Below, one piece after another: positions 35,509-44,513 of a stretch of 64,000 bases of DNA. The position numbers and the translations under genes were made by a program. The notes under the pieces were generated by a model, which saw nothing but the letters and a program-made list of their open reading frames with translations, had not been told where the DNA came from and made no database searches. Location: assembly GCF_014648255.1 (NCBI RefSeq), contig NZ_BMQT01000005.1, forward strand, positions 62,001 to 126,000, in the 5' to 3' direction. How positions within the stretch are numbered: position 1 is the first letter of the stretch; each line of letters starts with the position of its first letter. The stretch comes from Nocardioides albus. Its GTDB lineage: Bacteria; Actinomycetota; Actinomycetes; Propionibacteriales; Nocardioidaceae.

Positions 35509-35552
35509 TGCGGGGCCGGCCGGTGCCGCCGAGGCATCCCACGGTCGCCGGT

Positions 35553-36014
35553 TCAGGCCCGCAGCCACGCGAACGCGGCGGCCTCCAGGATCATCCACGA
35601 CCGAAGTACGCGGCCCACGAACGTGATCACGACGAAGAGCATCAGGTTGGCCTTGAGCGTGCCGTAGACCACGGCGAGGATCGCCAGCGGTGGCAGCCCG
35701 CTGAGGGCGGCGACGGCGAGCAGGCCGCCGGCGTAGGCAGGCCGTCCCTGCGTACGCCGTTCCCACTTCTCCATCCGCTGCTGCCACTTCTCGCACGCCA
35801 TCTTCTTGCGGACGAAGGGGAGGGCAGTGGTGCCGTGGCCGGCGTAGTACCAGACGACCTTGGAGGTGGTCTGGCCGATTCCCGCCACCAGGGCGAGGAT
35901 CAGGGCGGAGAAGGTCAGGTTCGAGGCAGCCACCGCGAGGTAGGTCTCGAAGTTGATGACGGGGAAGAGGCCTCCGGTGAAGGAGGCGGCGAAGGTCCCG
36001 AGAATGAGGTCCAT
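35553..36014 (-). CDS. VTT/DedA-like small membrane protein
   Basis: 153 residues with about four membrane segments. The central part (ALVAGIGQTTSKVVWYYAGHGTTAL) and GGLLAVAALSGLPPLAILAVVYGTLKANLMLFVVITFVGRVLRSW resemble the VTT (SNARE-associated/DedA) core, with the conserved Gly/Pro re-entrant loop and the following Arg. It is shorter than full DedA proteins (about 200 residues). AGAGG lies 7 bases before the ATG. DedA-like proteins act in lipid flipping and membrane homeostasis; that role is an inference. Confidence 0.65.
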   Translation of the reverse strand: MDLILGTFAASFTGGLFPVINFETYLAVAASNLTFSALILALVAGIGQTTSKVVWYYAGHGTTALPFVRKKMACEKWQQRMEKWERRTQGRPAYAGGLLAVAALSGLPPLAILAVVYGTLKANLMLFVVITFVGRVLRSWMILEAAAFAWLRA

Positions 36015-36347
36015 CAGCCGGCCTCTGGACCGCTCAGGGATTGAAACAATTCAACGATTGTGTGTTGGGGGATCACTCGCGAAACCTTAGATGTAATCCG
36101 CGTCACCGTGCGACATCGACGGTCACATCCACATTACGGACCGCTCACCGAAATGAGTCCTTTGTCACTTAGACATAGGGGTCACAAGGGTCTTGGGACC
36201 GGCTGTCGGAACATCCCCTGCGGTTGGATCGATCAATTGTCCAGGCTCATGATCGATGACCCACTCTGGTGCACGGTACCCCGGTTGGAGGCCTCTTCAA
36301 CTGGGGTAACGTGCCTGCAATCGGCGAAACTTTTGAAGGGTGTCGGA
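36015..36347 (+). promoter_or_regulatory. Long non-coding upstream region of pckG with candidate promoter
   Basis: 333 bases without a credible gene. The best promoter is TTGGAG (36285-36290) and TAACGT (36307-36312) with a 16-base spacer, giving a leader of about 30 bases. A palindrome TTGAA-ACAA-TTCAA lies at 36041-36054, near the divergent VTT gene. The region is less GC-rich than its surroundings. No riboswitch fold was recognised. Confidence 0.4.
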
Positions 36348-38189
36348 ATGGTTGACGTGGACAAGGTCCTCGATGAGGCGGGGCTGACGAATCCTCATGT
36401 GCGGGAGTATGTCTCCTACTGGGCAGGGGTGACCGGAGCCGAGCGGATCGAGGTTGTCAGCGCGGCCGACGACGAGCGGCTCCTCCAGGAGTCGTTGGAG
36501 GCTGGTGAGCTGCTCCCGGTGACGGGCGGCCGCTACTACAGCCGTTCCTACAGCAAGGACACCGCGCGCTCCGAGGAGCGCACCGTGGTCGCCACCTCCA
36601 ACCCGGAGGACAAGGGCGTCTACAACAACTGGAAGCCTGCCGACGAGACCGTCAAAACGCTCACCGAGCGGATGACGGGGGCGTCCAAGGGCAAGACGAT
36701 GTACGTCATCCCCTACCTGATGGCTCCTGTCGGCTCGCCCCTGGAGGCGTACGCCGCGGGTGTCGAGCTCACCGACAGCCGCCCGGTCGTGCAGCAGATG
36801 ATCCGGATGGCCCGCGTCGGCATCGACTACATCAACGACCTCGCGGACCCGAGCTCGTTCGTCCGTGCGGTGCACGTGACCGGCGACCTGCCCAACCTGG
36901 GTCAGGGCACCGACGCCGACCAGCGTCTGTTCGCGACGGTCGCCGACCGGCGTACGATCCTTCACTACGGCTCTTCCTACGGCGGCAACGCGCTCCTGGG
37001 CAAGATCGCCCACGGCCTGCGCCAGGCCTGCTACGACGGCCGCGCCTCCGGCAAGTTCCTGGCCGAGCAGTTCCTGCTGCTGGGCATCAAGGACAAGGAG
37101 ACCGGCGAGGAGTTCCACGTCGTCGGTGGCTTCCCGTCCGCCTCCGGCAAGACCAACCTCTCGATGACGCTCTCGCCCGACGCCCTCGGTGAGCGTTACG
37201 AGGTCACCTTCTACGGCGATGACATCGCCTGGATCTGGGTCGGCGAGGACGGCAAGCTGCGCGCCTTCAACCCGGAGAACGGCGTCTTCGGTGTCGCGAA
37301 GGACACCAACGAGAAGACCAACCCGGGCGCCATCAAGGCGATCCTGCCGGGCTCGGGTGCGATCTTCACCAACGTCGCCTACAACGAGAAGACCCAGGAG
37401 GTGTGGTGGGAGGGGCTCACCAAGCACCACCCGGACGACCTCGACGGCTGGATCGACTGGAAGGGTGAGCGCATCGCCGACCGGATCGACGACGAGCTGG
37501 GCGACCCGTGGGCCCACCCCAACTCCCGCTTCACCACCCCGATCTCGCAGGTCCCCAACGCGGCGCCCGACTTCGACGACGCGGCCGGTGTGCCGATCGA
37601 CGCGATCATCTTCGGAGGCCGCACCCGTGACCGGGAGCCGCTGATCCGTGCGATCACCGACGTGGCCGAGGGCGTCTACGACGGCCTCACCCTCGGTGCC
37701 GAGGCGACCGCCGCGGCCGACGGCCTCGAGGGCGTGCTGCGCTACGACCCGATGTCGATGCGTCCGTTCCTCGCCTACGAGGAGGGCGACTACGCCCGTC
37801 ACTGGCTCAAGATCATCGGCGAGGCCACCGACAAGCCCGTCTTCGCCCACGTCAACTGGTTCCAGCGTGACGCCGAGGACGGCCACTTCCTGTGGCCCGG
37901 CTACCGCGAGAACGTGCGCGCGCTGCTGTGGCTGCTGCAGTTCAAGAAGGGTGAGGTCAAGGGCCAGCAGAGCCCCGTCGGCATCATCCCGACCGAGGAC
38001 GAGCTCGACCTGCGCGGCCTCGACCTGCCGCAGCGGGACCTCGACCGGATCCTCAACCTCGACCTGAAGCGCTGGAAGCAGGAGATGGGCTTCCGCGAGC
38101 AGCACCTCCAGCAGTTCAAGCTGCCCGAGGAGATCTGGGAGGCCCACAAGCGCGTGGCCGCTGCCATCGACGAGGCTGCTCAGGCCTGA
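36348..38189 (+). CDS. pckG: Phosphoenolpyruvate carboxykinase (GTP)
   Basis: A 613-residue gluconeogenic enzyme converting oxaloacetate and GTP to PEP, GDP and CO2. The phosphate-binding kinase-1a motif is GGFPSASGKTNLSM (near residue 265), with the active-site Cys of the GTP class replaced by Ser in this loop. The metal-binding region reads FYGDDIAWIWVGEDGKLRAFNPENGVFGVA, and FGGRTRDREPL and FFR-like NWFQRD segments match the GTP class. GAAGGG lies 7 bases before ATG 36348; an upstream frame to 36060 has no family-like residues. A hairpin terminator follows. Confidence 0.95.
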   Translation: MVDVDKVLDEAGLTNPHVREYVSYWAGVTGAERIEVVSAADDERLLQESLEAGELLPVTGGRYYSRSYSKDTARSEERTVVATSNPEDKGVYNNWKPADETVKTLTERMTGASKGKTMYVIPYLMAPVGSPLEAYAAGVELTDSRPVVQQMIRMARVGIDYINDLADPSSFVRAVHVTGDLPNLGQGTDADQRLFATVADRRTILHYGSSYGGNALLGKIAHGLRQACYDGRASGKFLAEQFLLLGIKDKETGEEFHVVGGFPSASGKTNLSMTLSPDALGERYEVTFYGDDIAWIWVGEDGKLRAFNPENGVFGVAKDTNEKTNPGAIKAILPGSGAIFTNVAYNEKTQEVWWEGLTKHHPDDLDGWIDWKGERIADRIDDELGDPWAHPNSRFTTPISQVPNAAPDFDDAAGVPIDAIIFGGRTRDREPLIRAITDVAEGVYDGLTLGAEATAAADGLEGVLRYDPMSMRPFLAYEEGDYARHWLKIIGEATDKPVFAHVNWFQRDAEDGHFLWPGYRENVRALLWLLQFKKGEVKGQQSPVGIIPTEDELDLRGLDLPQRDLDRILNLDLKRWKQEMGFREQHLQQFKLPEEIWEAHKRVAAAIDEAAQA

Positions 38190-38222
38190 CGACTCGTCGT
38201 TGGTCGAGTTTGACGAGACCGG

Positions 38223-38254
38223 GGCGGCGTACGGGATTTCTTCCGTGCGCCGCC
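38223..38254 (+). terminator. Hairpin terminator after pckG
   Basis: GGCGGCGTACGG and CCGTGCGCCGCC pair over 12 positions with one G-U pair around an 8-base loop, 33 bases after the pckG stop. There is no U tract, as is common in actinobacteria. Confidence 0.65.
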
Positions 38255-38370
38255 TTCGGCGTCTCCGAATACTTCTGTTTCCTGCGGGAACATGAACTTT
38301 GTGCGGATTTGGAACAGATGCCCGGGCAGACATTTACGTAGCCGATCTCGCGCACCTAGGGTTCCTGCCC

Positions 38371-38745
38371 GTGACGATCCCCATGGACCAGCCGCTTCGT
38401 GCTGCCTCGATCACCGAGGCGTACACGCGGTTCTGGAAGAAGTACGCGACATTCTCGGGTCGCGCCAGCCGCACCGAGCTGCTCTGGCCGATGCTCGTGA
38501 ACCTTCTGATGCTCATCGTCGTGGTGCTGGCGCGCAACGAGGTGGTGAGCGTTGTGGTCGGTTTGTACGCGCTCGCCGCATTCGTGCCGACCATCGCGCT
38601 CGGCGCGCGCCGACTGCACGACATCAACCGATCCGGGTGGTGGCAGCTGGTCCTGATCGTCCCCGTGATCGGTGACATCGTCCTCGCGGTGCTGTGGCTG
38701 ACTTTCCCGAGCCCGGAGGGTGTCAAGTACGACTTGGCCGCATGA
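38371..38745 (+). CDS. DUF805 family membrane protein
   Basis: About 124 residues. The family pattern is clear: YTRFWKKYATFSGRASRTELLWPMLVN at the start, then three more hydrophobic segments, GARRLHDINRSGWWQLVLIVPVIGDIVLAVLW near the end and a short tail (FPSPEGVKYDLAA). DUF805 proteins are small inner-membrane proteins of unknown function. The start is GTG 38371 or ATG 38383; a 5' extension to 38299 looks unlike the family. Confidence 0.8.
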   Translation: MTIPMDQPLRAASITEAYTRFWKKYATFSGRASRTELLWPMLVNLLMLIVVVLARNEVVSVVVGLYALAAFVPTIALGARRLHDINRSGWWQLVLIVPVIGDIVLAVLWLTFPSPEGVKYDLAA

Positions 38746-38804
38746 GGGCTCGTAAAATTCCCCTGACTGTTCTCGGGGTTGTCCCGGAATGGCAGGCTAT
38801 GGGC

Positions 38805-39302
38805 ATGAAGTCCCTCGCAGGAGCCGCGGCGAAGCGGCTCGCCTTCGAGACCCTCGGCTGGCTGCTCGTGGTCGCCGGGATCGCCGCGATGGTGCTGCCG
38901 GGTCCGGGTCTGCTCATGCTGTTCGGTGGGTTGGCAGTGCTCTCCCGTCAGTACGCCTGGGCTCGCCGCTATGTCGAGCCGGTCCGTCTCCGGGCCCTGC
39001 GCGGGGCTGCCGAGGGCGTCGAGACCTGGCCGCGGATCATCCTGTCCACCCTCGGATCGCTCTCCATCGGCGCCGTCGGCATCGTCTTCCTGGTCAGCCC
39101 GCCGGCCCCGCACTGGTGGCCGCTCGAGGCCACCTTCTGGCTGCTCGGTGGCGCCTGGACCGGCGTCACGCTGCTCGGGTCGTGCGCCATCGCCCTCGGC
39201 GTTCTCGCGTACTCCTACAAGCGCTTCCACGGCCACCCAGCCGCCCGCCACCAGTTGGACGAGGACATCGAGCACTCGGGTGAGATGAACAAGGTCGCCT
39301 AA
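38805..39302 (+). CDS. PGPGW-type transmembrane protein
   Basis: About 165 residues. The first membrane segment contains LGWLLVVAGIAAMVLPGPGLLMLFGGLAVLSRQYAWARR, which fits the actinobacterial TIGR02611/PGPGW family. Two more membrane segments follow (SLSIGAVGIVFLVS and TGVTLLGSCAIALGVLAYSYKRF). The start is uncertain: ATG at 38742 overlaps the DUF805 stop (ATGA), while ATG 38799 or 38805 begins closer to the family N terminus; GGCAGG lies 8 bases before 38805. Function unknown. Confidence 0.75.
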   Translation: MKSLAGAAAKRLAFETLGWLLVVAGIAAMVLPGPGLLMLFGGLAVLSRQYAWARRYVEPVRLRALRGAAEGVETWPRIILSTLGSLSIGAVGIVFLVSPPAPHWWPLEATFWLLGGAWTGVTLLGSCAIALGVLAYSYKRFHGHPAARHQLDEDIEHSGEMNKVA

Positions 39303-39342
39303 GCGGGATCATCGCGCGCGCATCCCGATGAAAACATCGACC

Positions 39343-39357
39343 AACCCATCATGGGTT
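39343..39357. promoter_or_regulatory. Perfect palindrome upstream of the surface adhesin
   Basis: AACCCAT-C-ATGGGTT is a perfect 7-base inverted repeat in an AT-richer 228-base gap (39303-39530) before the adhesin gene. It is a candidate operator; no firm promoter was seen in the rest of the gap. Confidence 0.35.
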
Positions 39358-39530
39358 CGGCAAATGGATGCAAACGACATTCAATGATGCTTGTGAACCC
39401 TAAATTTTACGCTTAGTGTGCGGGGGCGGGCCGACGTGTGCGGCTATCCCATCGGGGGGGGGCCGAACAGTGCCCACCTTTCAGAGGCGGGCAGGACCAC
39501 AGCTGCTTACTTCGAAACGGGATTCCGGAG

Positions 39531-42500
39531 ATGACAAACTCCGTTCGGCGCCTCGCGGCGCGGGCCACGGTTGGTCTGCTCGCGATAGGCACCATCGTCG
39601 TTGCGCCCATGAGCGCCAACGCCCTGGTGCAGAACGACTACCTCTTCAACGAGCCCTGGACGCCGGTTGCCCCGGGCAGCGCATCGGGTCCCGACACCAA
39701 CTCGTTCGACACCGGCAATGCCGCACTCGCCGCCAACAGCACGCTCCCGGCAGCCGGTGGCGACATCGCGGTGACCGCGACCATCGTGCCCGGCGCCGCG
39801 CAGAGCCCTGGCACGGAGTACGTCGCTGCCCACGACACCGACCACACTCTGGAGCATGCGAGCGCGGGAACCTTCGCCGGCGCGCCCACGGTGGCGAACC
39901 TGCCGGCCTTCCAAGTCGTGACGGGTGCGGCCTGCGGCGGCACGGCTCGGGCTCACCAGAACTACAACACCGTGTGCCCCGACGCCGGCGACCTGACGCT
40001 GACCTTCTCGCGGCCGGTGACCAACCCGGTCCTCGACATCAGCGGACTCGGAGGATTCAGCTTCGGGGTTGCTCAGCGGCAAAGTGACGGACGGATCTGG
40101 GCTCGAGGGTCGTTCATGTCGACCCGACTCACTGTCACCAGCCCCGGCGTCACCTTCGGCTCCCCGTCGCCCGGTGCGACGAACCTGTCCGTGACCCCGA
40201 CCACGCTCAACGTCGCGCAGTTCAACGCCAATCCGTTCTGCGACAACGACCGTTCCGCCTTCAGCGGCTTCAACGGCACCCCGGTGCAGTTCCCCAACAC
40301 CGCGGCGGCCGGCTGCGGATCGGTGACGTTGCAGGGCACCTTCTCCGCCGTGACGTTCAACCTCGAGAACGAGGTGCGCCACTTCCGCGGAATCGCGGGG
40401 GCGGGCTCTGCGTACGCGCAGAACTTCAACGACGGCTTCGCCGACGGCACCAACGGGGCCAACTTCAAGATCACCGAGACCCGGCTGCTTCCCAACTTCC
40501 CGCCGGCACAGGCGCCCATCACCACCAATGATCGTTTTCACCTCTCTCTACGCCTGCCGATGGGCAGCTTGGGTGACCGGGTCTGGGCAGACGCCGACCG
40601 CAACGGCATCCAGGACGAAGGCGAGTCCGGCTTCGCCGGCGTCACCGCGACGCTGGTCGACGAGAACGGCGTTCCTGTGCCCGGAGTGGATCCGGTCGTC
40701 ACCGACGCCGACGGCAACTACCTCTTCGACGAGCTTCCGCTCGGCACCTACGCCGTCGTGTTCTCGGGCCTTCCAGAGGGTTCGTCCTTCACCGAGACCG
40801 ACGCCGGCAGCGACGATGCCGCCGACTCCGATGCGGACGCCACGACCGGCATGACCGCGCCGGTGACCCTGACCCAGGCCGCGCCGGACAACCGCACCGT
40901 CGACGCCGGGGTGATCGTCCCCGGCAGCCTTGGTGACACCGTGTGGCGCGATGCCGATGCCGACGGTGTCCAGGACGAGGGCGAGGCTGGCGTGCCGGGG
41001 GTGACGGCGACGCTGCTCGACGAGAACGGTGACCCGGTCGTCGGTGTCGACCCGGTCGTCACCGACGACGACGGCAAGTATCTGTTCGAAGACCTCCCGC
41101 TGGGCACGTACCGCGTCCAGTTCTCCGACTACCCGGCCGGATATGGACCTACGGTTCAGAACGCCGGTGGCGAGGAGGCGACCGACTCCGACGCCGACCC
41201 GGCGACCGGGATCTCCGATCCTGTCACCCTCACCGTGCTCGCACCCGACAACCTCGACGTGGACGCCGGACTCCGGCAGGTCGGATCGCTGGGCGACACG
41301 GTCTGGCAGGACGTCGATCGCGACGGCGTCCAGGACGAGGGCGAGCCCGGTCTGCCCGGAGCGACGGTCACGTTGCTCGACGGCGACGGCAACCCCGTCG
41401 AGGGCGTCGACCCGATCGAGACAGGAGCCGACGGTTCGTACCTCTTCGAGAACCTCCCCCTGGGCGACTACCAGGTCCAGTTCACGATTCCGGACGGGAC
41501 GACATTCACCCCCGCCGATGCGGGTGACGACACCACCGACTCCGATGCCACGCCTGGCGACGACCCGCTTGTCGGCCGCTCTCCGGTCGTGTCGCTGACC
41601 TCCGACGTACCGGACGTCGACACGGTCGACGCCGGTGTCCAGGTGCCCGCCGGCACCGTCGGGGACAGGGTGTGGTTGGACCGGAACCTGGACGGCTTGC
41701 AGACCGACGGTGAGCCCGGCGTTGCCGGCATCACGGTCACCCTGCTCGACGCGAATGGCGACCCGGTCGACGGGGTGGACCCCGTCAAGACAGACGACGA
41801 GGGCAACTACCTCTTCACCGACCTGCCGATGGGCACCTACTCGGTGAAGTTCTCCGACCTGCCCGACAACCGAACGCTCACCACGCAGGACGCCGGCGGC
41901 GACGACACGCTCGACTCCGACGCCAGCCCGAGCGGAACCACCGATCCGGTGACGCTCACCCCGACCGAGCCCGAGAACCGTACGCTCGACGCTGGTCTGA
42001 CCCCGCTGGGATCGATCGGCGACACGGTGTGGCGCGACGACGACGGCGACGGAGTCCAGGGCGAAGGCGAACCCGGGGTTCCGAACGTCACCGTGATGCT
42101 GCTCGACGGCAACGGCGCCCCTGTGCCCGGTGTCGACCCGATGGTCACCGACGAGAACGGCAACTACCGGTTCCCGAACCTGCCCCTGGGTGACTATCAG
42201 GTTCAGTTCACGCCGCTCGACGGGACCATCCTCAGCCCGCGAGATGCGGGTGGCGACGACGCCATCGACTCAGACGCCGACCCGAACACAGGAGTCACCT
42301 CGACGGTGACCCTGACTGGTGACCAGCCGGACGTCGACACCGTCGACGCCGGGCTGATCCCCTTGGGCTCGCTCGGTGACAAGGTGTGGTTCGACGCAGA
42401 CGCCGATGGCATCCAGGACGACGGTGAGGCGGGCGTGTCCGGTGTGACGGCCACGCTGCTGGACGAGAACGGCGAACCTGTCGCCGGCGTGGATCCGGTC

Positions 42501-44423
42501 GTGACGGATGCCGACGGGGCGTACCTCTTCGAGGAGATCCCGATCGGCACCTACTCCGTGCGGTTCACCGACCTGCCGGCCGACCGTGCCTTGACCGCCC
42601 AGAACGCCGGGGACGACGATGCCACTGACTCCGATGCCGACCCGACCACCGGCACGACCGGACCGGTCGAGCTGACCGCCGACAAGCCCGACGACCTGAC
42701 GGTCGACGCGGGTCTGGTGCCGCTCGGCTCGCTCGGCGACAGGGTGTGGATGGACGAGAACAGCAGCGGTGTCCAGGACGACGGCGAACCGGGCGTGCCC
42801 GGGGTGACCGTCACCCTGCTGGACAAGGACGGCAAGCCGGTGGAGGGCGTTGACCCGGTCGTCACCGACGCCGAGGGTGCGTACCTCTTCGAGGGCTTGC
42901 CGCTGGGCGACTACCAGGTGAAGTTCACCGCGCCGGACGGCACGGCCTTCACCACGGCCGATGCCGGTGACGACGACGGTACCGACTCCGACCCGGGCCG
43001 CGACGGCTCGACCGGGATCGTGTCGCTGACACCGGAGAAGCCGGACAACCTCGACGTCGACGCGGGCCTCGTGCCGACGGGCGACATCGGTGACACCGTG
43101 TGGCTCGACAACAACGAGAACGGCGTGCAGGACGAGGGCGAGCCCGGTGTCCCGGGTGTGACCGTCACCCTGCTCGACGAGAACGGCGACCCGGTCGAGG
43201 GCGTCGATCCCGTGAAGACCGATGACAACGGGAACTACCTGTTCCCCGACGTCCCGATCGGCACCTACTCGGTCGAGTTCACAGACCTTCCCAAGGGCCG
43301 TGACTTCACCGATCAGGGCGACGATCCTGCCGACCCGAGCGACTCGAACCCCGACCCGACCACGGGTCGCACCGAGCCGTTCACCACGACGGCGGACGCG
43401 CCGGACAACCTCACCATCGACGCCGGACTGGTGCCGCTGGGCTCCATCGGTGACACGGTCTGGTCTGATGAGAACGGCGACGGCGTGCAGGACCCGGGCG
43501 AGCCGGGTGTCCCGGGTGTCACCGTGACCCTGCTCGACGGCAACGGTGACCCCGTGCCGGGCGTCGCCCCGGTGAAGACGGACGAGAACGGGAACTACGA
43601 GTTCCCCGACCTGCCGATGGGCGACTACGTCGTGGAGCTCACACCGCCTCCGGGGAGGACGCTCTCCCCGAAGGACGCCGGTGACGATGACACCGTCGAC
43701 TCCGACTTCGGACCGAAGACCTCGCGGAGCCCCGTGGTCACCCTGACCCCGGACATGCCGAACACGCCCGACGTCGACGCCGGACTGCTGCCCTCGGGCT
43801 CGATCGGTGACAAGGTCTGGCACGACAAGGACCGCGACGGCGTCCAGGACCCTGACGAGCCTGGTATCTCGGGCGTGACGGTCACCTTGCTCGACAAGGA
43901 CGGTAACCCGGTTCCCGGCGTCGACCCGATCACCACGACGGAGAACGGCGCGTACAAGTTCAGCGACCTTCCGCTCGGTGACTACCGGCTGAAGTTCACA
44001 CCGCCTGAGGGGATGTCCTTTACCGACGTCGGCATCGGATCGGGCGACAAGGACTCCGACACCGACCCGGCCACTGGCATCACGGGGGTCCACACACTGA
44101 CCACCGAGACGCCGCATGTGACCCATGTCGATGCAGGCCTGGTCGGCCCAATGCCCAGCCAGCCGGGAGACCCGGGTGATCCTGGTGACCCGGGCAACCC
44201 CGCTGACCCGGGCAACCCCGCTGACCCGGGCGATCCCGGTGGTTCCGGGCCCAGCCAGCCCGGCCCCGACGGTGACAACGGGACGGGCGGCACGCTGCCC
44301 GACACCGGAGCCTCACTGGGTCTGGTGGCCGGACTGGTCGGTGGCCTCGCCACGCTGATCCTCGGCCTGGTCCTGGTGATCTACGGTCGGCGCAAGAAGG
44401 CGGGAACGCTGATCAGTGAGTAG
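39531..44423 (+). CDS. LPXTG-anchored surface protein with ten SdrD B-like repeats
   Basis: 1630 residues. A Sec signal peptide (RRLAARATVGLLAIGTIVVAPMSANA) ends near residue 28. About 30-343 form a unique head domain. Ten repeats of 118-123 residues follow, each opening G-S-L/I-G-D-x-V-W and D-x-x-G-V-Q-D (calcium-binding-like Asp clusters). A Gly/Pro/Asp stalk (PGDPGDPGDPGNPADPG) leads to LPDTG at residue 1589, a hydrophobic helix and the tail GRRKKAGTLISE, a complete sortase sorting signal. It would be attached to peptidoglycan and probably acts in adhesion. No sortase lies in the window. The ATG at 39531 has GGAG directly against it, so the true ribosome site is unclear. Confidence 0.88.
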   Translation: MTNSVRRLAARATVGLLAIGTIVVAPMSANALVQNDYLFNEPWTPVAPGSASGPDTNSFDTGNAALAANSTLPAAGGDIAVTATIVPGAAQSPGTEYVAAHDTDHTLEHASAGTFAGAPTVANLPAFQVVTGAACGGTARAHQNYNTVCPDAGDLTLTFSRPVTNPVLDISGLGGFSFGVAQRQSDGRIWARGSFMSTRLTVTSPGVTFGSPSPGATNLSVTPTTLNVAQFNANPFCDNDRSAFSGFNGTPVQFPNTAAAGCGSVTLQGTFSAVTFNLENEVRHFRGIAGAGSAYAQNFNDGFADGTNGANFKITETRLLPNFPPAQAPITTNDRFHLSLRLPMGSLGDRVWADADRNGIQDEGESGFAGVTATLVDENGVPVPGVDPVVTDADGNYLFDELPLGTYAVVFSGLPEGSSFTETDAGSDDAADSDADATTGMTAPVTLTQAAPDNRTVDAGVIVPGSLGDTVWRDADADGVQDEGEAGVPGVTATLLDENGDPVVGVDPVVTDDDGKYLFEDLPLGTYRVQFSDYPAGYGPTVQNAGGEEATDSDADPATGISDPVTLTVLAPDNLDVDAGLRQVGSLGDTVWQDVDRDGVQDEGEPGLPGATVTLLDGDGNPVEGVDPIETGADGSYLFENLPLGDYQVQFTIPDGTTFTPADAGDDTTDSDATPGDDPLVGRSPVVSLTSDVPDVDTVDAGVQVPAGTVGDRVWLDRNLDGLQTDGEPGVAGITVTLLDANGDPVDGVDPVKTDDEGNYLFTDLPMGTYSVKFSDLPDNRTLTTQDAGGDDTLDSDASPSGTTDPVTLTPTEPENRTLDAGLTPLGSIGDTVWRDDDGDGVQGEGEPGVPNVTVMLLDGNGAPVPGVDPMVTDENGNYRFPNLPLGDYQVQFTPLDGTILSPRDAGGDDAIDSDADPNTGVTSTVTLTGDQPDVDTVDAGLIPLGSLGDKVWFDADADGIQDDGEAGVSGVTATLLDENGEPVAGVDPVVTDADGAYLFEEIPIGTYSVRFTDLPADRALTAQNAGDDDATDSDADPTTGTTGPVELTADKPDDLTVDAGLVPLGSLGDRVWMDENSSGVQDDGEPGVPGVTVTLLDKDGKPVEGVDPVVTDAEGAYLFEGLPLGDYQVKFTAPDGTAFTTADAGDDDGTDSDPGRDGSTGIVSLTPEKPDNLDVDAGLVPTGDIGDTVWLDNNENGVQDEGEPGVPGVTVTLLDENGDPVEGVDPVKTDDNGNYLFPDVPIGTYSVEFTDLPKGRDFTDQGDDPADPSDSNPDPTTGRTEPFTTTADAPDNLTIDAGLVPLGSIGDTVWSDENGDGVQDPGEPGVPGVTVTLLDGNGDPVPGVAPVKTDENGNYEFPDLPMGDYVVELTPPPGRTLSPKDAGDDDTVDSDFGPKTSRSPVVTLTPDMPNTPDVDAGLLPSGSIGDKVWHDKDRDGVQDPDEPGISGVTVTLLDKDGNPVPGVDPITTTENGAYKFSDLPLGDYRLKFTPPEGMSFTDVGIGSGDKDSDTDPATGITGVHTLTTETPHVTHVDAGLVGPMPSQPGDPGDPGDPGNPADPGNPADPGDPGGSGPSQPGPDGDNGTGGTLPDTGASLGLVAGLVGGLATLILGLVLVIYGRRKKAGTLISE
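40563..44144 (+). repeat. Ten tandem SdrD B-like coding repeats
   Basis: Units begin at 40563, 40923, 41283, 41652, 42009, 42366, 42726, 43080, 43440 and 43797, with a period of 354-369 bases. All stay in frame. Each encodes GDxVWxDxxxDGVQDEGEPG, then VTVTLLDENGDPV, GNYLFxDLPxGxYxVxF and VDAGL. Divergence between units argues against very recent amplification. Confidence 0.9.
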
Positions 44424-44434
44424 GTGAACCGCAC

Positions 44435-44467
44435 GAGAGGCGCGTCGGCTCTGCCGACGCGCCTCTC
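44435..44467 (+). terminator. Hairpin terminator after the adhesin gene
   Basis: A perfect 15-base stem (GAGAGGCGCGTCGGC with its inverse) and a 3-base loop lie 11 bases after the stop. The next gene has its own -10 box. Confidence 0.8.
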
Positions 44468-44500
44468 TGTGAGTTGAACAAGGTCGTCTGAGTTCGACAC

Positions 44501-44506
44501 TAGGCT
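44501..44506 (+). promoter_or_regulatory. Leaderless -10 box (TAGGCT)
   Basis: TAGGCT lies 7 bases before ATG 44514. Confidence 0.5.
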
Positions 44507-44513
44507 CATACCC

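Noticed and set aside
36041..36054. TTGAA-ACAA-TTCAA palindrome as a firm operator
   Set aside because: The arms are only 5 bases and AT-rich; it is noted within the pckG upstream region but not claimed as a separate site.
36297..38333. A 678-residue minus-strand open frame
   Set aside because: Antisense shadow of pckG with the same skewed composition; no domain is visible.
40563..44144. Long tandem DNA repeats as a possible satellite or assembly artefact
   Set aside because: All ten units stay in frame, have diverged at the base level, and encode a known type of surface-protein repeat.
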